Source: Lachnospiraceae bacterium UBA7179 (GTDB lineage: Bacteria; Bacillota; Clostridia; Lachnospirales; Lachnospiraceae). From it: a DNA stretch of 64,000 bases. Shown here in pieces: positions 50,218-59,392 of this stretch; the stretch's first letter is position 1; every line of letters begins with the position of its first letter. Below the pieces are notes generated by a model that was given only the letters and a program-made list of their open reading frames with translations, made no database searches and was not told the DNA's origin. The translations under genes and the position numbers were made by a program. Where the stretch lies: the NCBI GenBank assembly GCA_002491195.1, contig DKVL01000101.1, forward strand, positions 11,497 to 75,496. Reading direction: 5' to 3'.

Positions 50218-52749
50218 CTAACCAACCCGTTCCACAACGCTCTCCCTGCTCATCCTCCGGAACTGAACTCTGGGAATGAAATAGGCGCTTGCCGCAAGCA
50301 GCGGCAGCAAAATCACACTTGGCAGCACCGTGACCTCGATCCGAAAGAAAAACGCCTGCCCCAGCGCAGCGGTCAAAAGCTTCCCGCCAAACAGAACTGT
50401 CACAACCACCGCCAACAGAAACGCACCCGCAAGATACAGACAGCCCTCCGCTGTGAGCATCCTGCGAATCTGCTTTTTCGTCATGCCTACTACTTCCAAA
50501 AGCGCAAGCTCCCGCTTCCGGCTCAACACAGAAGCCGCTATCATATTGAAGAAATTCATCATTCCGATCAGCGCGAGCACGGCTGCAAGCGCACCGCCCA
50601 CAAAATAATATTTATTTAAAAAACGCTCAAACGACGCATTCAGGTCAAGTACCGAATGTAGCAAAAGGGCGCTGTCCTCCGCCAAAACGTTCTCCTCAAG
50701 ATACTGCTGCACTTCCTCCTCCACTCCTGGAACCGCATCGATCAAAGCGTGCATCGCAGCCACAGAGCCAGTACACGCAACAAACTCCTCATCCGGTATC
50801 AGGATGGTCACTGTCACCAGATTTGCATAGGGATAGTCGAGCGCATAGGGAAGCCTTGCCTCACCAAGCACCTGATACTTCTTTTCCACTCCACTCTGAT
50901 ATGTCATCCGGAAGTCATCACCCGCCTGATAATAATGCACACCCTCACCAGCCAAAAGCGGATTGTCCACAAGAACATATTTTCCGTACCTAAATTCCTC
51001 CCATGTGTGTGTCTCCCCACTCCACTGCAGCTTGTCAAACACTGCGTGGTCAATTCCCATCAGCGTAATCCGCATCTGATTGTCCGCCTTCATCTGTTCC
51101 CAGCGCTTTGCCCATTCGCCGCCTAGCCGCTCCCCTGCGATCCCGTCCCACACTGCACGCAGATGCGGCTCCATCTCGTGATACTCCTCCGAATAGCGCA
51201 CATAACCAATGCGTTCCGCACAGGGACAGGCACCTATCAGCTCCTGGATCTCCTCCGTAACTCCGTTCATCACCGCATAGGGCGCATAGTCGGGCAGCTT
51301 GTCCAGCGCAAAATCCGATGCCATGTAAGCCTGCTGATAAGCATCGATCTGATATCCGCGGACCAGCATCAATATTCCGTTTAATGTCACCAGCGAAAGA
51401 GCAATAGAGAGCATGACGATCATACCCCGTTTCCAGCTGCGCCCAAAATTTCCAAGCGCCATTCCCCACCAGGAAGCATCGATCACCTTTCCATGCGCTT
51501 GTCCGCTGTCGGCAATGCGCAAGGCTTCGACTGGTGATACCTGCGCGACAATCCTGCACGACTGTATGCATGACAGATAGACCGTCACCAGCGCAAACAC
51601 CGCAGCTGCCACAAAAATCAATGGATTGGCACTGATCACGGTCTCCTGCAGCTCCCCTATGCTGTCAATATCTGCCGCCAGCGCCGGACTCATCAGTACG
51701 CCGCACCCGTACCCGGCAAGAAGTCCCGCCGGAATCCCTATAAGGCACAAGCAAAATGCCTGCATACGCACAATCCGCGCAAGCTGTTTTCCAGTTGTCC
51801 CAACATTTTTCAGCAAGCCGTAAGCGCGGATCTCTGTCCTGACGGAGATGCTGAAAATATTGTATATGATCAGATATCCTGCAATCGCAATCAAAAGAAT
51901 CATTACAGCAATTCCAGACAGTGATATTCCTCCCTCACCAATCAGACCTTCATAGGCCGGATTGATCTGAAATCCCTTGCTGCGCACCCCTGTCTGCAAA
52001 AATCCACAGCGTCTGCCTAATTCTTCTGTTTTCTGATGCAGGTTCCACAGGTTTTTGTACCAGACGGAAAAGCTGACCGCGCCGCTCATCGCCCCATTCT
52101 CCAGTTCCCCGCGCGTGACTCTGGGAACATGTTCCACTGCAAACTCCTCAGACACCCACGCATACTGACTATAATCAGAGACATCGCCCTGCCACCAGCC
52201 GCAAAGGAAAAAATCGTGTGCGATCTGTATGTCTTTTGTGTCCACATTGTCCAGAGCGATTGTCAATGAAATTTTTTCTCCTGTCTGATATGGGATCCCA
52301 AGCGCATCCAGCACAAGCGAACTGAGCGCAATTTCATCTTTCTTTTCAGGCAGTCTCCCCTGTATTGGCGTATTACAAAAAGACTCCGCCGCATTCACAT
52401 CCGCCGAGCGCACCTCGGTCTGGAACAAAATCCGCTCATCCTGCAGTGTTCCTACAAAGATATCCATGCCGAAACGTTCCACAGAACTGCTATTTTCTAA
52501 AAAGTCCGATACCCTCTGCGCTTCCTCCCATGTAATGTCCTGTAAAATGACATGGGACCACGAGCTGTATGTCTTTTTGTCCGCCTCCAGCTTGGAAAGC
52601 GCCATGGAAACGGTTCCGGTAAACAGACTGGTGAACAAGATCGTCGTAAGCACGATCGCCAGCACTGCAATCTGATTGCGCCTGCGGTTCACCTTCATAA
52701 AGCGCATTGTCAACAACCACAAAGTATCCTGATTTTCAACCTTTACCAT
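50218..52749 (-). CDS. FtsX/MacB-type ABC transporter permease
   Basis: An 843-residue permease. An N-terminal membrane helix (IAVLAIVLTTILFTSLFTGTV) is followed by a large extracellular region. FtsX-type helices lie near residues 275-300 (GIAVMILLIAIAGYLIIY), 330-350, 430-450 and at the C-terminus (VGGALAAVLALIGMMNFFNMI and LAGAFLLAVVVTVLFGG). It pairs with the ATPase upstream (43-bp gap). Such pairs export or protect against peptide antibiotics in the Bce class, where a two-component system lies adjacent; here that system lies 4 kb away, beyond inserted genes. Confidence 0.88.
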   Translation of the reverse strand: MVKVENQDTLWLLTMRFMKVNRRRNQIAVLAIVLTTILFTSLFTGTVSMALSKLEADKKTYSSWSHVILQDITWEEAQRVSDFLENSSSVERFGMDIFVGTLQDERILFQTEVRSADVNAAESFCNTPIQGRLPEKKDEIALSSLVLDALGIPYQTGEKISLTIALDNVDTKDIQIAHDFFLCGWWQGDVSDYSQYAWVSEEFAVEHVPRVTRGELENGAMSGAVSFSVWYKNLWNLHQKTEELGRRCGFLQTGVRSKGFQINPAYEGLIGEGGISLSGIAVMILLIAIAGYLIIYNIFSISVRTEIRAYGLLKNVGTTGKQLARIVRMQAFCLCLIGIPAGLLAGYGCGVLMSPALAADIDSIGELQETVISANPLIFVAAAVFALVTVYLSCIQSCRIVAQVSPVEALRIADSGQAHGKVIDASWWGMALGNFGRSWKRGMIVMLSIALSLVTLNGILMLVRGYQIDAYQQAYMASDFALDKLPDYAPYAVMNGVTEEIQELIGACPCAERIGYVRYSEEYHEMEPHLRAVWDGIAGERLGGEWAKRWEQMKADNQMRITLMGIDHAVFDKLQWSGETHTWEEFRYGKYVLVDNPLLAGEGVHYYQAGDDFRMTYQSGVEKKYQVLGEARLPYALDYPYANLVTVTILIPDEEFVACTGSVAAMHALIDAVPGVEEEVQQYLEENVLAEDSALLLHSVLDLNASFERFLNKYYFVGGALAAVLALIGMMNFFNMIAASVLSRKRELALLEVVGMTKKQIRRMLTAEGCLYLAGAFLLAVVVTVLFGGKLLTAALGQAFFFRIEVTVLPSVILLPLLAASAYFIPRVQFRRMSRESVVERVG

Positions 52750-52792
52750 GCGAAACCTCCATCTTCATCTTTATCTCCGCCAATGCTGCTCC

Positions 52793-53461
52793 TCACAAAT
52801 TTGTCAATCTGCCATCTTCAATCCGCAATATCCGGTCTGCAAGCTGCGCGATCTCCTCATTGTGTGTGATCATGATGATCGTCTGGTGAAACTGCTCGCT
52901 TGTCACCTTCAACAGCCCCAGCACATCCTGACTCGTCTGCGAATCGAGATTTCCTGTCGGCTCATCGCAGAGCAGAATACCAGGTTTCGTCGCAAGCGCC
53001 CGCGCGATAGCAACGCGCTGCTGCTGCCCACCGGAAAGCGTATTTGGCCAGTTCGAAATCTTGCTGGAAAGCCCCAATGTATCAATCACCATCTCCACAT
53101 ACGCTTTCTGCGGCTTTTTCCCGTCAAGCTTTACTGGCAGTATCACATTCTCCCACACGTTCAGCATGGGAATCAGATTGTACTGCTGGAAAACAAACCC
53201 GATATTTCTGCGCCGGAAAATCGTAAGCTCCTCATCCTTCATATCGCTCAATATCCTTCCATCCACAATCACCTCGCCGGAAGTCGGCTTGTCCAGCCCT
53301 CCAATCATATGAAGCATTGTGGATTTGCCGCTGCCCGATGTCCCCACGACCGCCACAAACTCCCCATGCTCCACCTCAAAGCTCACATTGTCCACCGCCC
53401 GCACCGCAGTCTCGCCCGCTCCATATATCTTTGTGAGATTGATGGTTTTTAATATCTTCAT
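52793..53461 (-). CDS. ABC transporter ATP-binding protein (LolD/BceA-like)
   Basis: About 222 residues. Walker A VVGTSGSGKSTMLHMIG, Q-loop VFQQYNLIPMLNVWENV, signature LSGGQQQRVAIARAL and Walker B ILLCDEPTGNLDS are all intact. It drives the FtsX-type permease encoded next. ATG 53461 was chosen over the frame start at 53503, which lacks a ribosome site. Confidence 0.95.
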   Translation of the reverse strand: MKILKTINLTKIYGAGETAVRAVDNVSFEVEHGEFVAVVGTSGSGKSTMLHMIGGLDKPTSGEVIVDGRILSDMKDEELTIFRRRNIGFVFQQYNLIPMLNVWENVILPVKLDGKKPQKAYVEMVIDTLGLSSKISNWPNTLSGGQQQRVAIARALATKPGILLCDEPTGNLDSQTSQDVLGLLKVTSEQFHQTIIMITHNEEIAQLADRILRIEDGRLTNL

Positions 53462-53619
53462 TCTGCCCCTCTGCCCCTTTCTCGTTCTATTCTTTTCATA
53501 CAATCTTTCAGTTTGTTCCTTTTTAGTCTATCACAGAAATCTCTCAATCTGGTTTCTGAAATATTACAATATTGAAACAAATCGCAGCAAATTGTTATTG
53601 TCAGAAAAATCATTATTGC

Positions 53620-53648
53620 TTGAATCAGAAAGACGCCTGTGTTAAAAT
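53620..53648 (+). promoter_or_regulatory. Promoter TTGAAT-N17-TAAAAT of the DUF4869 gene pair
   Basis: -35 at 53620-53625, -10 at 53643-53648, 78 bp before ATG 53726. Confidence 0.5.
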
Positions 53649-53725
53649 CAGTAAAACAGACTGCTGCTATTCCATTCTGTTTGGATAAACGTTTCGAATC
53701 TGTAGAAGAAAAGAGGACACAACCT

Positions 53726-54190
53726 ATGCTGAACATTATTTTTAACAGAGGGGAAAAGGACATCGAAGATGCAAATTACGTTTTCAGTCCTGACACTTAT
53801 TTTAAATACAACTACGAAGAAGAATGGTTTGACGATGCACTGGTAAAAGAAATGGTGCAGGACGTAGATGCTTCCACTGTAATGTCCGCATACGCGATCA
53901 ACAGTCCGGTTCTCGGAATCATCGCTCCGGAAAGGCTGTCTGGCGGCGTAAAGGCTCTCATCATCATGTACAAAGAACCTTCTCTGATCGTCAATGCATC
54001 TGCCTGCGGCGATAACTGTGCAAAATGGATTCTGGAAATCGGAAAGCGACAGGACATTACTGTACGACTTGGCTATGAGATGGAATTTCAAGAACCCTTT
54101 GAAATCTGTGTCAAAAACAGCGGCAATGTGATCCATACTTATTATGAATTTCTAAAAGAGTTTCAGGAGGTGGAAATCATTGAAGGGTAG
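53726..54190 (+). CDS. DUF4869-like protein, 154 aa
   Basis: ATG 53726 after GAGGACACAACCT; the frame open from 53639 has no site. MLNIIFNRGEKDIEDANYVF and LGIIAPERLSGGVKALIIMY are the recognisable parts of the DUF4869 pattern; its role is not known. The 3' end overlaps the TTG start of the next gene by 11 bp. The pair lies, on the opposite strand, inside what would otherwise be an ABC-transporter/two-component locus. Confidence 0.65.
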   Translation: MLNIIFNRGEKDIEDANYVFSPDTYFKYNYEEEWFDDALVKEMVQDVDASTVMSAYAINSPVLGIIAPERLSGGVKALIIMYKEPSLIVNASACGDNCAKWILEIGKRQDITVRLGYEMEFQEPFEICVKNSGNVIHTYYEFLKEFQEVEIIEG

Positions 54191-55169
54191 AGTCAAGATT
54201 GTCGTTTCCACCAAAAGACTACGCTATGAACTGAACCTGCGCAGAAATATTACGATTATTCAGGGAGACAGTGCCAGCGGCAAGACTACCCTGATTCAGA
54301 TTATCAGTGATTATCTTTCCGGCAGAACAGGCCCGGGAACAGAAGTCATATGCGATCGGAAATGTGTTGTTTTATCTGGAGATACAGAAAATGCGCTGAC
54401 ACAACTTCGTTTTCTAACAAATACTGTTGTGTTTGTGGACGAACAGGAAAAATTCCTGCATACAAAAGTCTTTGCCAAAGCGGTGTTGACGTCGGACTGC
54501 TATTTTGTATTGGTCACCAGGGACGGATTGAACATGCTGCCGTACAGCGTCAACGAGATCTATTACCTGAAAAACAGCGGCTATTATCAGAATACACGGC
54601 AAGTATATAACTCCATGCATCAGGTTTACCCTGAAATTGATCCGCCAGAAAAAATCGCAGTGTCTACTGTTCTTACAGAAGATTCCAATTCTGGTCATGA
54701 CATGTTTGACGCAATATGCCATGACCTAAAAATAACCTGTGATTCCGCCGATGGCAAATCCAACGTGGCAAAATATATTCTTTCCCATAAGGACAGACAG
54801 ATCTTTGCAATTGTTGATGGTGCCGCATTTGGCGCTGATATGCAAAGTACAATGCATGCCATAGCAGTAAATCAAAAAAGTTATGTATGGACTCCTGAGT
54901 CCTTTGAATATTTAATTTTACAATCAGGTATTATTCAGGCAGAGGGACTGCGGGAAATGCTTAAAAACCCGGAAGAATTCATTGAAAGCGGAAAATATAG
55001 TTCCTGGGAACGTTTCTTTACCCAGCTTCTCGAAGATTTAACACAGAACACAATTTATGCATACAACAAGAAAAAACTGAATTTAAATTATCTAACAAAA
55101 GGGAACATCGAAAAAATCAAAAAAATACTGCTGGATATTGGTCTGCTGCTCTCCCATGACCAAATATAA
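54180..55169 (+). CDS. P-loop ATP-binding protein, 329 aa, coupled to DUF4869
   Basis: A TTG start at 54180, 9 nt after AGGAGG, overlaps the upstream stop. Walker A is IIQGDSASGKTTLIQIISDY near residue 25; a Walker B candidate is TVVFVDEQEKFL near residue 88. The remainder has no recognised domain. The protein probably works with the DUF4869 partner as a two-component ATPase device; function unknown. A family 2 palindrome terminates the pair. Confidence 0.7.
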   Translation: MKGRVKIVVSTKRLRYELNLRRNITIIQGDSASGKTTLIQIISDYLSGRTGPGTEVICDRKCVVLSGDTENALTQLRFLTNTVVFVDEQEKFLHTKVFAKAVLTSDCYFVLVTRDGLNMLPYSVNEIYYLKNSGYYQNTRQVYNSMHQVYPEIDPPEKIAVSTVLTEDSNSGHDMFDAICHDLKITCDSADGKSNVAKYILSHKDRQIFAIVDGAAFGADMQSTMHAIAVNQKSYVWTPESFEYLILQSGIIQAEGLREMLKNPEEFIESGKYSSWERFFTQLLEDLTQNTIYAYNKKKLNLNYLTKGNIEKIKKILLDIGLLLSHDQI

Positions 55170-55171
55170 AT

Positions 55172-55200
55172 CGAGTAGGGGAAAGGCTTTTCCCCTGCTC
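55172..55200 (+). repeat. Palindrome family 2, terminator-like copy
   Basis: CGAGTAGGGGAAA/TTTCCCCTGCTC with one wobble pair, 2 bp past the ATPase stop and close to the convergent toxin gene. Same core as 18860-18888. Confidence 0.8.
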
Positions 55201-55207
55201 ACGCGTA

Positions 55208-55504
55208 TTATCTTTTGCTCATATACTGCTTCAGCTGGTCATAGAAATTCTCTCTGGTCCCGGCCATGATTACAACAATCACTTTATCCTCCCGATACTC
55301 TACCGAATATGCCAGTTCATAATTTGTTTTATTATAAAAAATATCATATCCATACACGCCAGACAAGTCCCCAGTCTTGGCTTCACCAACTGTATGATCA
55401 TCCCTGATTTTATCAATCGCTTCCTGGTACAGCATCTTCAGTTTTTTATCTTTCAGTTTCTTTATGAATTTAGCTGCTGGTGGAAGAAAACGCACCTCTG
55501 TCAT
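55208..55504 (-). CDS. RelE/ParE-family toxin
   Basis: A 98-residue type II toxin. RFLPPAAKFIKKLKDKKLK, LSGVYGYDIFYNKTNYELAYS and VIVVIMAGTRENFYDQLKQY follow the RelE/ParE fold, which cleaves ribosome-bound mRNA or inhibits gyrase. Its start overlaps the antitoxin stop by 4 bp (ATGA). Confidence 0.8.
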   Translation of the reverse strand: MTEVRFLPPAAKFIKKLKDKKLKMLYQEAIDKIRDDHTVGEAKTGDLSGVYGYDIFYNKTNYELAYSVEYREDKVIVVIMAGTRENFYDQLKQYMSKR

Positions 55505-55881
55505 TCTTTCTCCTCCACACCAAACACATCATCATATGTTTCATACCCTGATCCTGCATCTGCAGCTCTTTCTGCTTCCGCAAGCATTGCCTCAACAGCT
55601 GGACGTACCTCTTTCTGTGCCTTTTTGAAACGTTCAAGCAATTCCGTTCCGCTATAACCCTGCGAAATCAAATCTGCCAATATCTGCTCGGCAAACTCTC
55701 CTCCTGTATTTGTTTTCGCAGGACGAAGAACCAGCTCATTCCCCCGTACCATGCATTCCGCCTCTGTATCAAATCCCAACATCGTAAAAAACTTCTGTGG
55801 AATTGTTATCTGCCGTTTTGCAGATATACTTACTTTTTTCATTTCCATAGGAACACTGCCTTTCGTCATTGTCGCTGACAT
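55501..55881 (-). CDS. AbrB/MazE-type antitoxin
   Basis: A 126-residue protein starting at ATG 55881 after AAGGAGGGTATGAA. The swapped-hairpin DNA-binding domain KVSISAKRQITIPQKFFTML is typical of AbrB/MazE. The acidic C-terminus (KAQKEVRPAVEAMLAEAERA) should bind the downstream toxin. AbrB with RelE/ParE is a less common pairing than AbrB with MazF. Confidence 0.82.
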   Translation of the reverse strand: MSATMTKGSVPMEMKKVSISAKRQITIPQKFFTMLGFDTEAECMVRGNELVLRPAKTNTGGEFAEQILADLISQGYSGTELLERFKKAQKEVRPAVEAMLAEAERAADAGSGYETYDDVFGVEEKE

Positions 55882-56004
55882 TTCATACCCTCCTTATCCT
55901 ATGTGGATCAAAGAAATTGTATTCTTGGTATCTTGGTTTATTGTACGTACTTTCATTTTACATGTCAAGCATCCTTCTGTTTTCGTTGGCACAAAGTTTG
56001 CGCT

Positions 56005-57036
56005 TTACAGGGGAAATTCCATGACGCTGCTGACTGCCACCGGCAAAAAGACCGAGAACACTGTGCCTTTGCCCTCTTTTGATGCCACTTTGATATACCC
56101 TCTCTGTGCCCGCACGATCTCCCTTGCCAGATACAGCCCAATTCCCACTCCCGGCTGGTCATCCGCCGACAGACTTCTATAAAATCTCGAAAAAATCTTA
56201 TGAAACTCCTCCGCCGCTATCCCAATCCCATTATCCGCTACATCAATGCGCACGAAAAAAGTGTACGCCTGCGCAGACACGTATACTTTTCCACCAGCCT
56301 GCGTGTATTTGACCGCGTTATCCACAATATTCCCCAACGCTTCCCCCGTCCACTTCAAGTCAAAAAACGCTTCCAGGCTGGTCTCCTCGAAGGTGAGCGA
56401 TATCCCTCTCTCCGCCGCCTTCCTGTCATACTCCCGATACACAGCGTCAAACAGGCCTTGTATCTTCACACGCTGTGGGTGCACTCCGATCAGCCCTGTC
56501 TCCATGCGCGAAAGTTTGACGAGTGACTGGATCAGAAAGTCCAACTTCTCTGTCTGCCCGCACAGTGTCGCTGTAAGCTCTGCCAAATCCAACCTGGCCG
56601 CCGCTTCATCCTCTGTCCCGGCACAGACTGTCTCCTGCAGCAACTCCGCATATAACTTTAGGTTCGCTATGGGCGTCAGTGTCTGATGGGAAATATCGGA
56701 GATCAATCCCTGGATTACTTATTTCTGTTGTCGGTTATTCTCGTTTTCCAGCAGACTGTTATTGACGAACCTGCGGAACTTGTCCTCAATCATGGAAACT
56801 TTTTCTTCCGTGACTGCTTCTTTGGCGCCTTTCGTTTTCTTATTCTTATCTATATGGTCTATATTATTCTGTGACATCATCTCCATGTCAGTGCTCACTT
56901 CACCATACTCCGCCTGCTCAATAATGTCATACAATCTCTGCAGCAGTCTTTTCTCCTTCTGGTAAAAATAGACATACCAGATCACCCCTGCGGTTGCAAA
57001 TGCCGCGATTCCCACAAACACAGCGCTCCCCGTCAT
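56005..57036 (-). pseudogene. Sensor histidine kinase interrupted by an in-frame TAA
   Basis: A 344-codon frame that would encode an N-terminal membrane anchor (VFVGIAAFATAGVIWYVYFY), a DHp domain (SDISHQTLTPIANLKLY) and an ATP-binding domain with DNAVKYTQAGGKVYV and ADNGIGIAAEEFHKIFSRFY. A TAA codon at 56719-56721 falls between QQK and VIQGLISDISHQ, where relatives have a Glu or Lys. There is no frameshift. The downstream part could only restart at TTG 56706 without a good site. Start ATG 57036 (ATGA overlap with the response regulator stop). Either the kinase is dead, it is made by readthrough, or the sequence has an error. Confidence 0.85.
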
Positions 57037-57710
57037 TGACTCACCGCCCATGAATATCCAATTCCGTACACAGTTTTAATATAGTCAGGATTTGCGGAGT
57101 CCGTCTCAAGCTTATCGCGCAGTCGTTTGACTGTCACAGTCAGTGCATGTTCGTCCACATACTCGCCGTCTCCCTGCCATACCCAGTCAATCAGATCACT
57201 TCGCTTTATTGTAGCGCCTTTATTTTCACACAGGATCCGCAGCAGCCGCTGCTCCGTTTTGCTCAATTCCACGAGGCACCCATGCCTGCGAAATTCCATC
57301 CTGGCAAAATCAAAGTCAAAATGGGCGATCCTGAAATGATCTGTCTGCCCGCTTTTTCCGCGGAGCCAGACCGCCACCCGCGCGCGTAGCACCATCAGGC
57401 TAAACGGCTTTGTGATGTAATCGTTTGCGCCAGCCTCAAGACCTGTGACGATATCAAGTTCCATATTGTTCACCGTTATGAGCAGAATCGGCACCGGACT
57501 GTACGCCCTGATCTCCCGCACAAAATCAATCCCGTTTCCGTCCGGCAGATTGACATCAAGAAGCATCAGGGAGATGTCCTCCTGCTCCAATACGTTCCTC
57601 GCGTCCGCGATCGTCCGGCACTGTGAAAATATATAGCTGTCATTTCTCAATGCCAGCACGATTCCGTCATTTAATTTCCTGTCATCCTCAACGATTAAAA
57701 TTTGCTTCAC
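57033..57710 (-). CDS. OmpR-family response regulator
   Basis: A 225-residue regulator. The receiver domain has LIVEDDRKLNDGI at the N-terminus, the phospho-acceptor Asp in LMLLDVNLPDGNGIDF and the conserved Lys in YITKPFSLMVL. The winged helix has SKTEQRLLRILCENKGATIK and VTVKRLRDKLETD. It overlaps the interrupted kinase gene and would normally control the FtsX-type transporter at 50218-53461. GTG 57710 is the start, 13 bp past the MoxR stop. Confidence 0.93.
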   Translation of the reverse strand: MKQILIVEDDRKLNDGIVLALRNDSYIFSQCRTIADARNVLEQEDISLMLLDVNLPDGNGIDFVREIRAYSPVPILLITVNNMELDIVTGLEAGANDYITKPFSLMVLRARVAVWLRGKSGQTDHFRIAHFDFDFARMEFRRHGCLVELSKTEQRLLRILCENKGATIKRSDLIDWVWQGDGEYVDEHALTVTVKRLRDKLETDSANPDYIKTVYGIGYSWAVSQ

Positions 57711-57723
57711 CGTTTTTTCATCC

Positions 57724-59235
57724 CTACTTCATCAACTCATCAATCTCCGCCAATATATCCTTTTTCCTCTCGGAGAACAACATATCCTTGTTGTGCTTAA
57801 AGTACGCCTGGCAGCCATATTTGCCGATAAAATGCGCCGAATAGCTGTTTGCGGTAAGCTCTGTCACCAGGATCAGGAGCTCCTGACTGCCCGCCTCAAA
57901 CGCCTCCTCACAGAATGTGAATGCATTTGTCAGATTCGCGTCCGTCTGCGAGACAAGTTTGGCGAGTGCCTTTTTTCGCTTATCAAAATCGGCTTTCAGC
58001 AACTTAAACGCTGCATCCCCGCTTGCAGGAGCCTTCTTGGCGATCAGCTCCAACTGCTCCCCCAGGGCAGCAATCGTGAGATTCAGAATATACTCACGGT
58101 CTGTAGAGAGATTCCCTGCCTTTTTTCCGACGGAAATCTCCTTTTGCTCCGCCGCGATCCGCCGCTTGACGACTTCCAGGAAATCTTTCTCAATAACGAA
58201 ATCCGCCCGCATTAATTTCAAGCAGTTTACCAGTTCCAGAACCGCCCCCTCCTGCGCAGCCACATCGCGGAGACCGCCGATTAAAGCATCTGTGATCAGG
58301 CCCAAAAGCGACAGGCGCTCGTCAAATTTTGCTGCCTTTGCACGCCCCACAATCTCCTTTCCAGCCTTTCCTGCAAGAATCTTGTCCACCTGGTAATCTG
58401 ACCTGTATTTTTTGAATAGATCATAGTACACTGCAAAGCTCTTGGCGATCTTTTTGTTCTGCAGATACTGTAGTACGAGCTGTTCTGTGACAAGAAAATC
58501 CTCTTGTTCGTATAACTTGATCATTTCCGAAAGGTCACTCCAGCCGCGGGCCGTCACAAAACTTTTGCCGTCCACGGTAGTCTCTATCTTGTAAAAATCG
58601 TCCTTTTTGATATCCAGATATGTAGTGATCGCAGGGTGGGTTCCCTTGACATAGGCGTATTCTTTCCAAACGTCGTAGTCCGCTGTCACATCGATCCGCT
58701 TCAATCTGTCCCATGTCACAATGTCAAATTCGCGCACAGAATTGTTGTATTCTGGGGGATTACCCGCAGTGACGACAATCCACCCTCCTGGGACATGATG
58801 GCGTCCGAACGTCTTGTACTGCAGAAACTGCAGCATGGCCGGGGCTAGCGTCTCCGAGACACAGTTGATCTCGTCGAGAAACAAGATTCCCTCCTGAAAA
58901 CCTGTCCCTTCGATCACATCATACACAGAAGCAATAATCTCGCTCATCGTATATTCGCTGACGCTGTACTCCTCCCCGCCGTAATTTTTCCTGACAATAA
59001 ACGGCAGCCCCAGCGCCGACTGACGCGTGTGGTGTGTCATGGAATAACTGACCAGACCAATCTGCAGCTCCTGCGCGATCTGTTCCATGATCGCCGTCTT
59101 GCCGATCCCCGGCGCCCCCATCAGAAATATAGGGCGCTGCCTTTCGATGGGAATCACAAAATTGCCAAACTGGTCCTTGGTCAGATAAGCTGACACCGCA
59201 TTTTTGATATCTTCCTTTGCCTGCTTAATGTTCAT
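57724..59235 (-). CDS. MoxR-family AAA+ ATPase
   Basis: A 503-residue AAA+ protein. Walker A is MGAPGIGKTAIMEQIA near residue 43, Walker B GILFLDEINCVSETLAPAML near residue 120, and NPPEYNNSVREFD is the sensor-like loop. MoxR ATPases remodel partner proteins, usually with a VWA-domain partner; none is seen here, and tandem leucine-rich proteins lie upstream instead. ATG 59235 follows TGGAGGTTATAAGA. Confidence 0.88.
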   Translation of the reverse strand: MNIKQAKEDIKNAVSAYLTKDQFGNFVIPIERQRPIFLMGAPGIGKTAIMEQIAQELQIGLVSYSMTHHTRQSALGLPFIVRKNYGGEEYSVSEYTMSEIIASVYDVIEGTGFQEGILFLDEINCVSETLAPAMLQFLQYKTFGRHHVPGGWIVVTAGNPPEYNNSVREFDIVTWDRLKRIDVTADYDVWKEYAYVKGTHPAITTYLDIKKDDFYKIETTVDGKSFVTARGWSDLSEMIKLYEQEDFLVTEQLVLQYLQNKKIAKSFAVYYDLFKKYRSDYQVDKILAGKAGKEIVGRAKAAKFDERLSLLGLITDALIGGLRDVAAQEGAVLELVNCLKLMRADFVIEKDFLEVVKRRIAAEQKEISVGKKAGNLSTDREYILNLTIAALGEQLELIAKKAPASGDAAFKLLKADFDKRKKALAKLVSQTDANLTNAFTFCEEAFEAGSQELLILVTELTANSYSAHFIGKYGCQAYFKHNKDMLFSERKKDILAEIDELMK

Positions 59236-59392
59236 TCTTATAACCTCCACTTAACTGTAAAATATGTTTTCTCTGTTTTTTATCATAAAACCCCAAAATG
59301 CCCCACACAAATTTTATCATCTCTCCTCTATATCACACAACCGCAGTTTATGATTGCCGTTCTCCACTCGTCATATCATAACCATTGATATA

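Noticed and set aside
56005..57036. Frameshift in the histidine kinase gene
   Set aside because: Both parts are in the same frame (344 codons from 57036 to 56005); the defect is a single stop codon.
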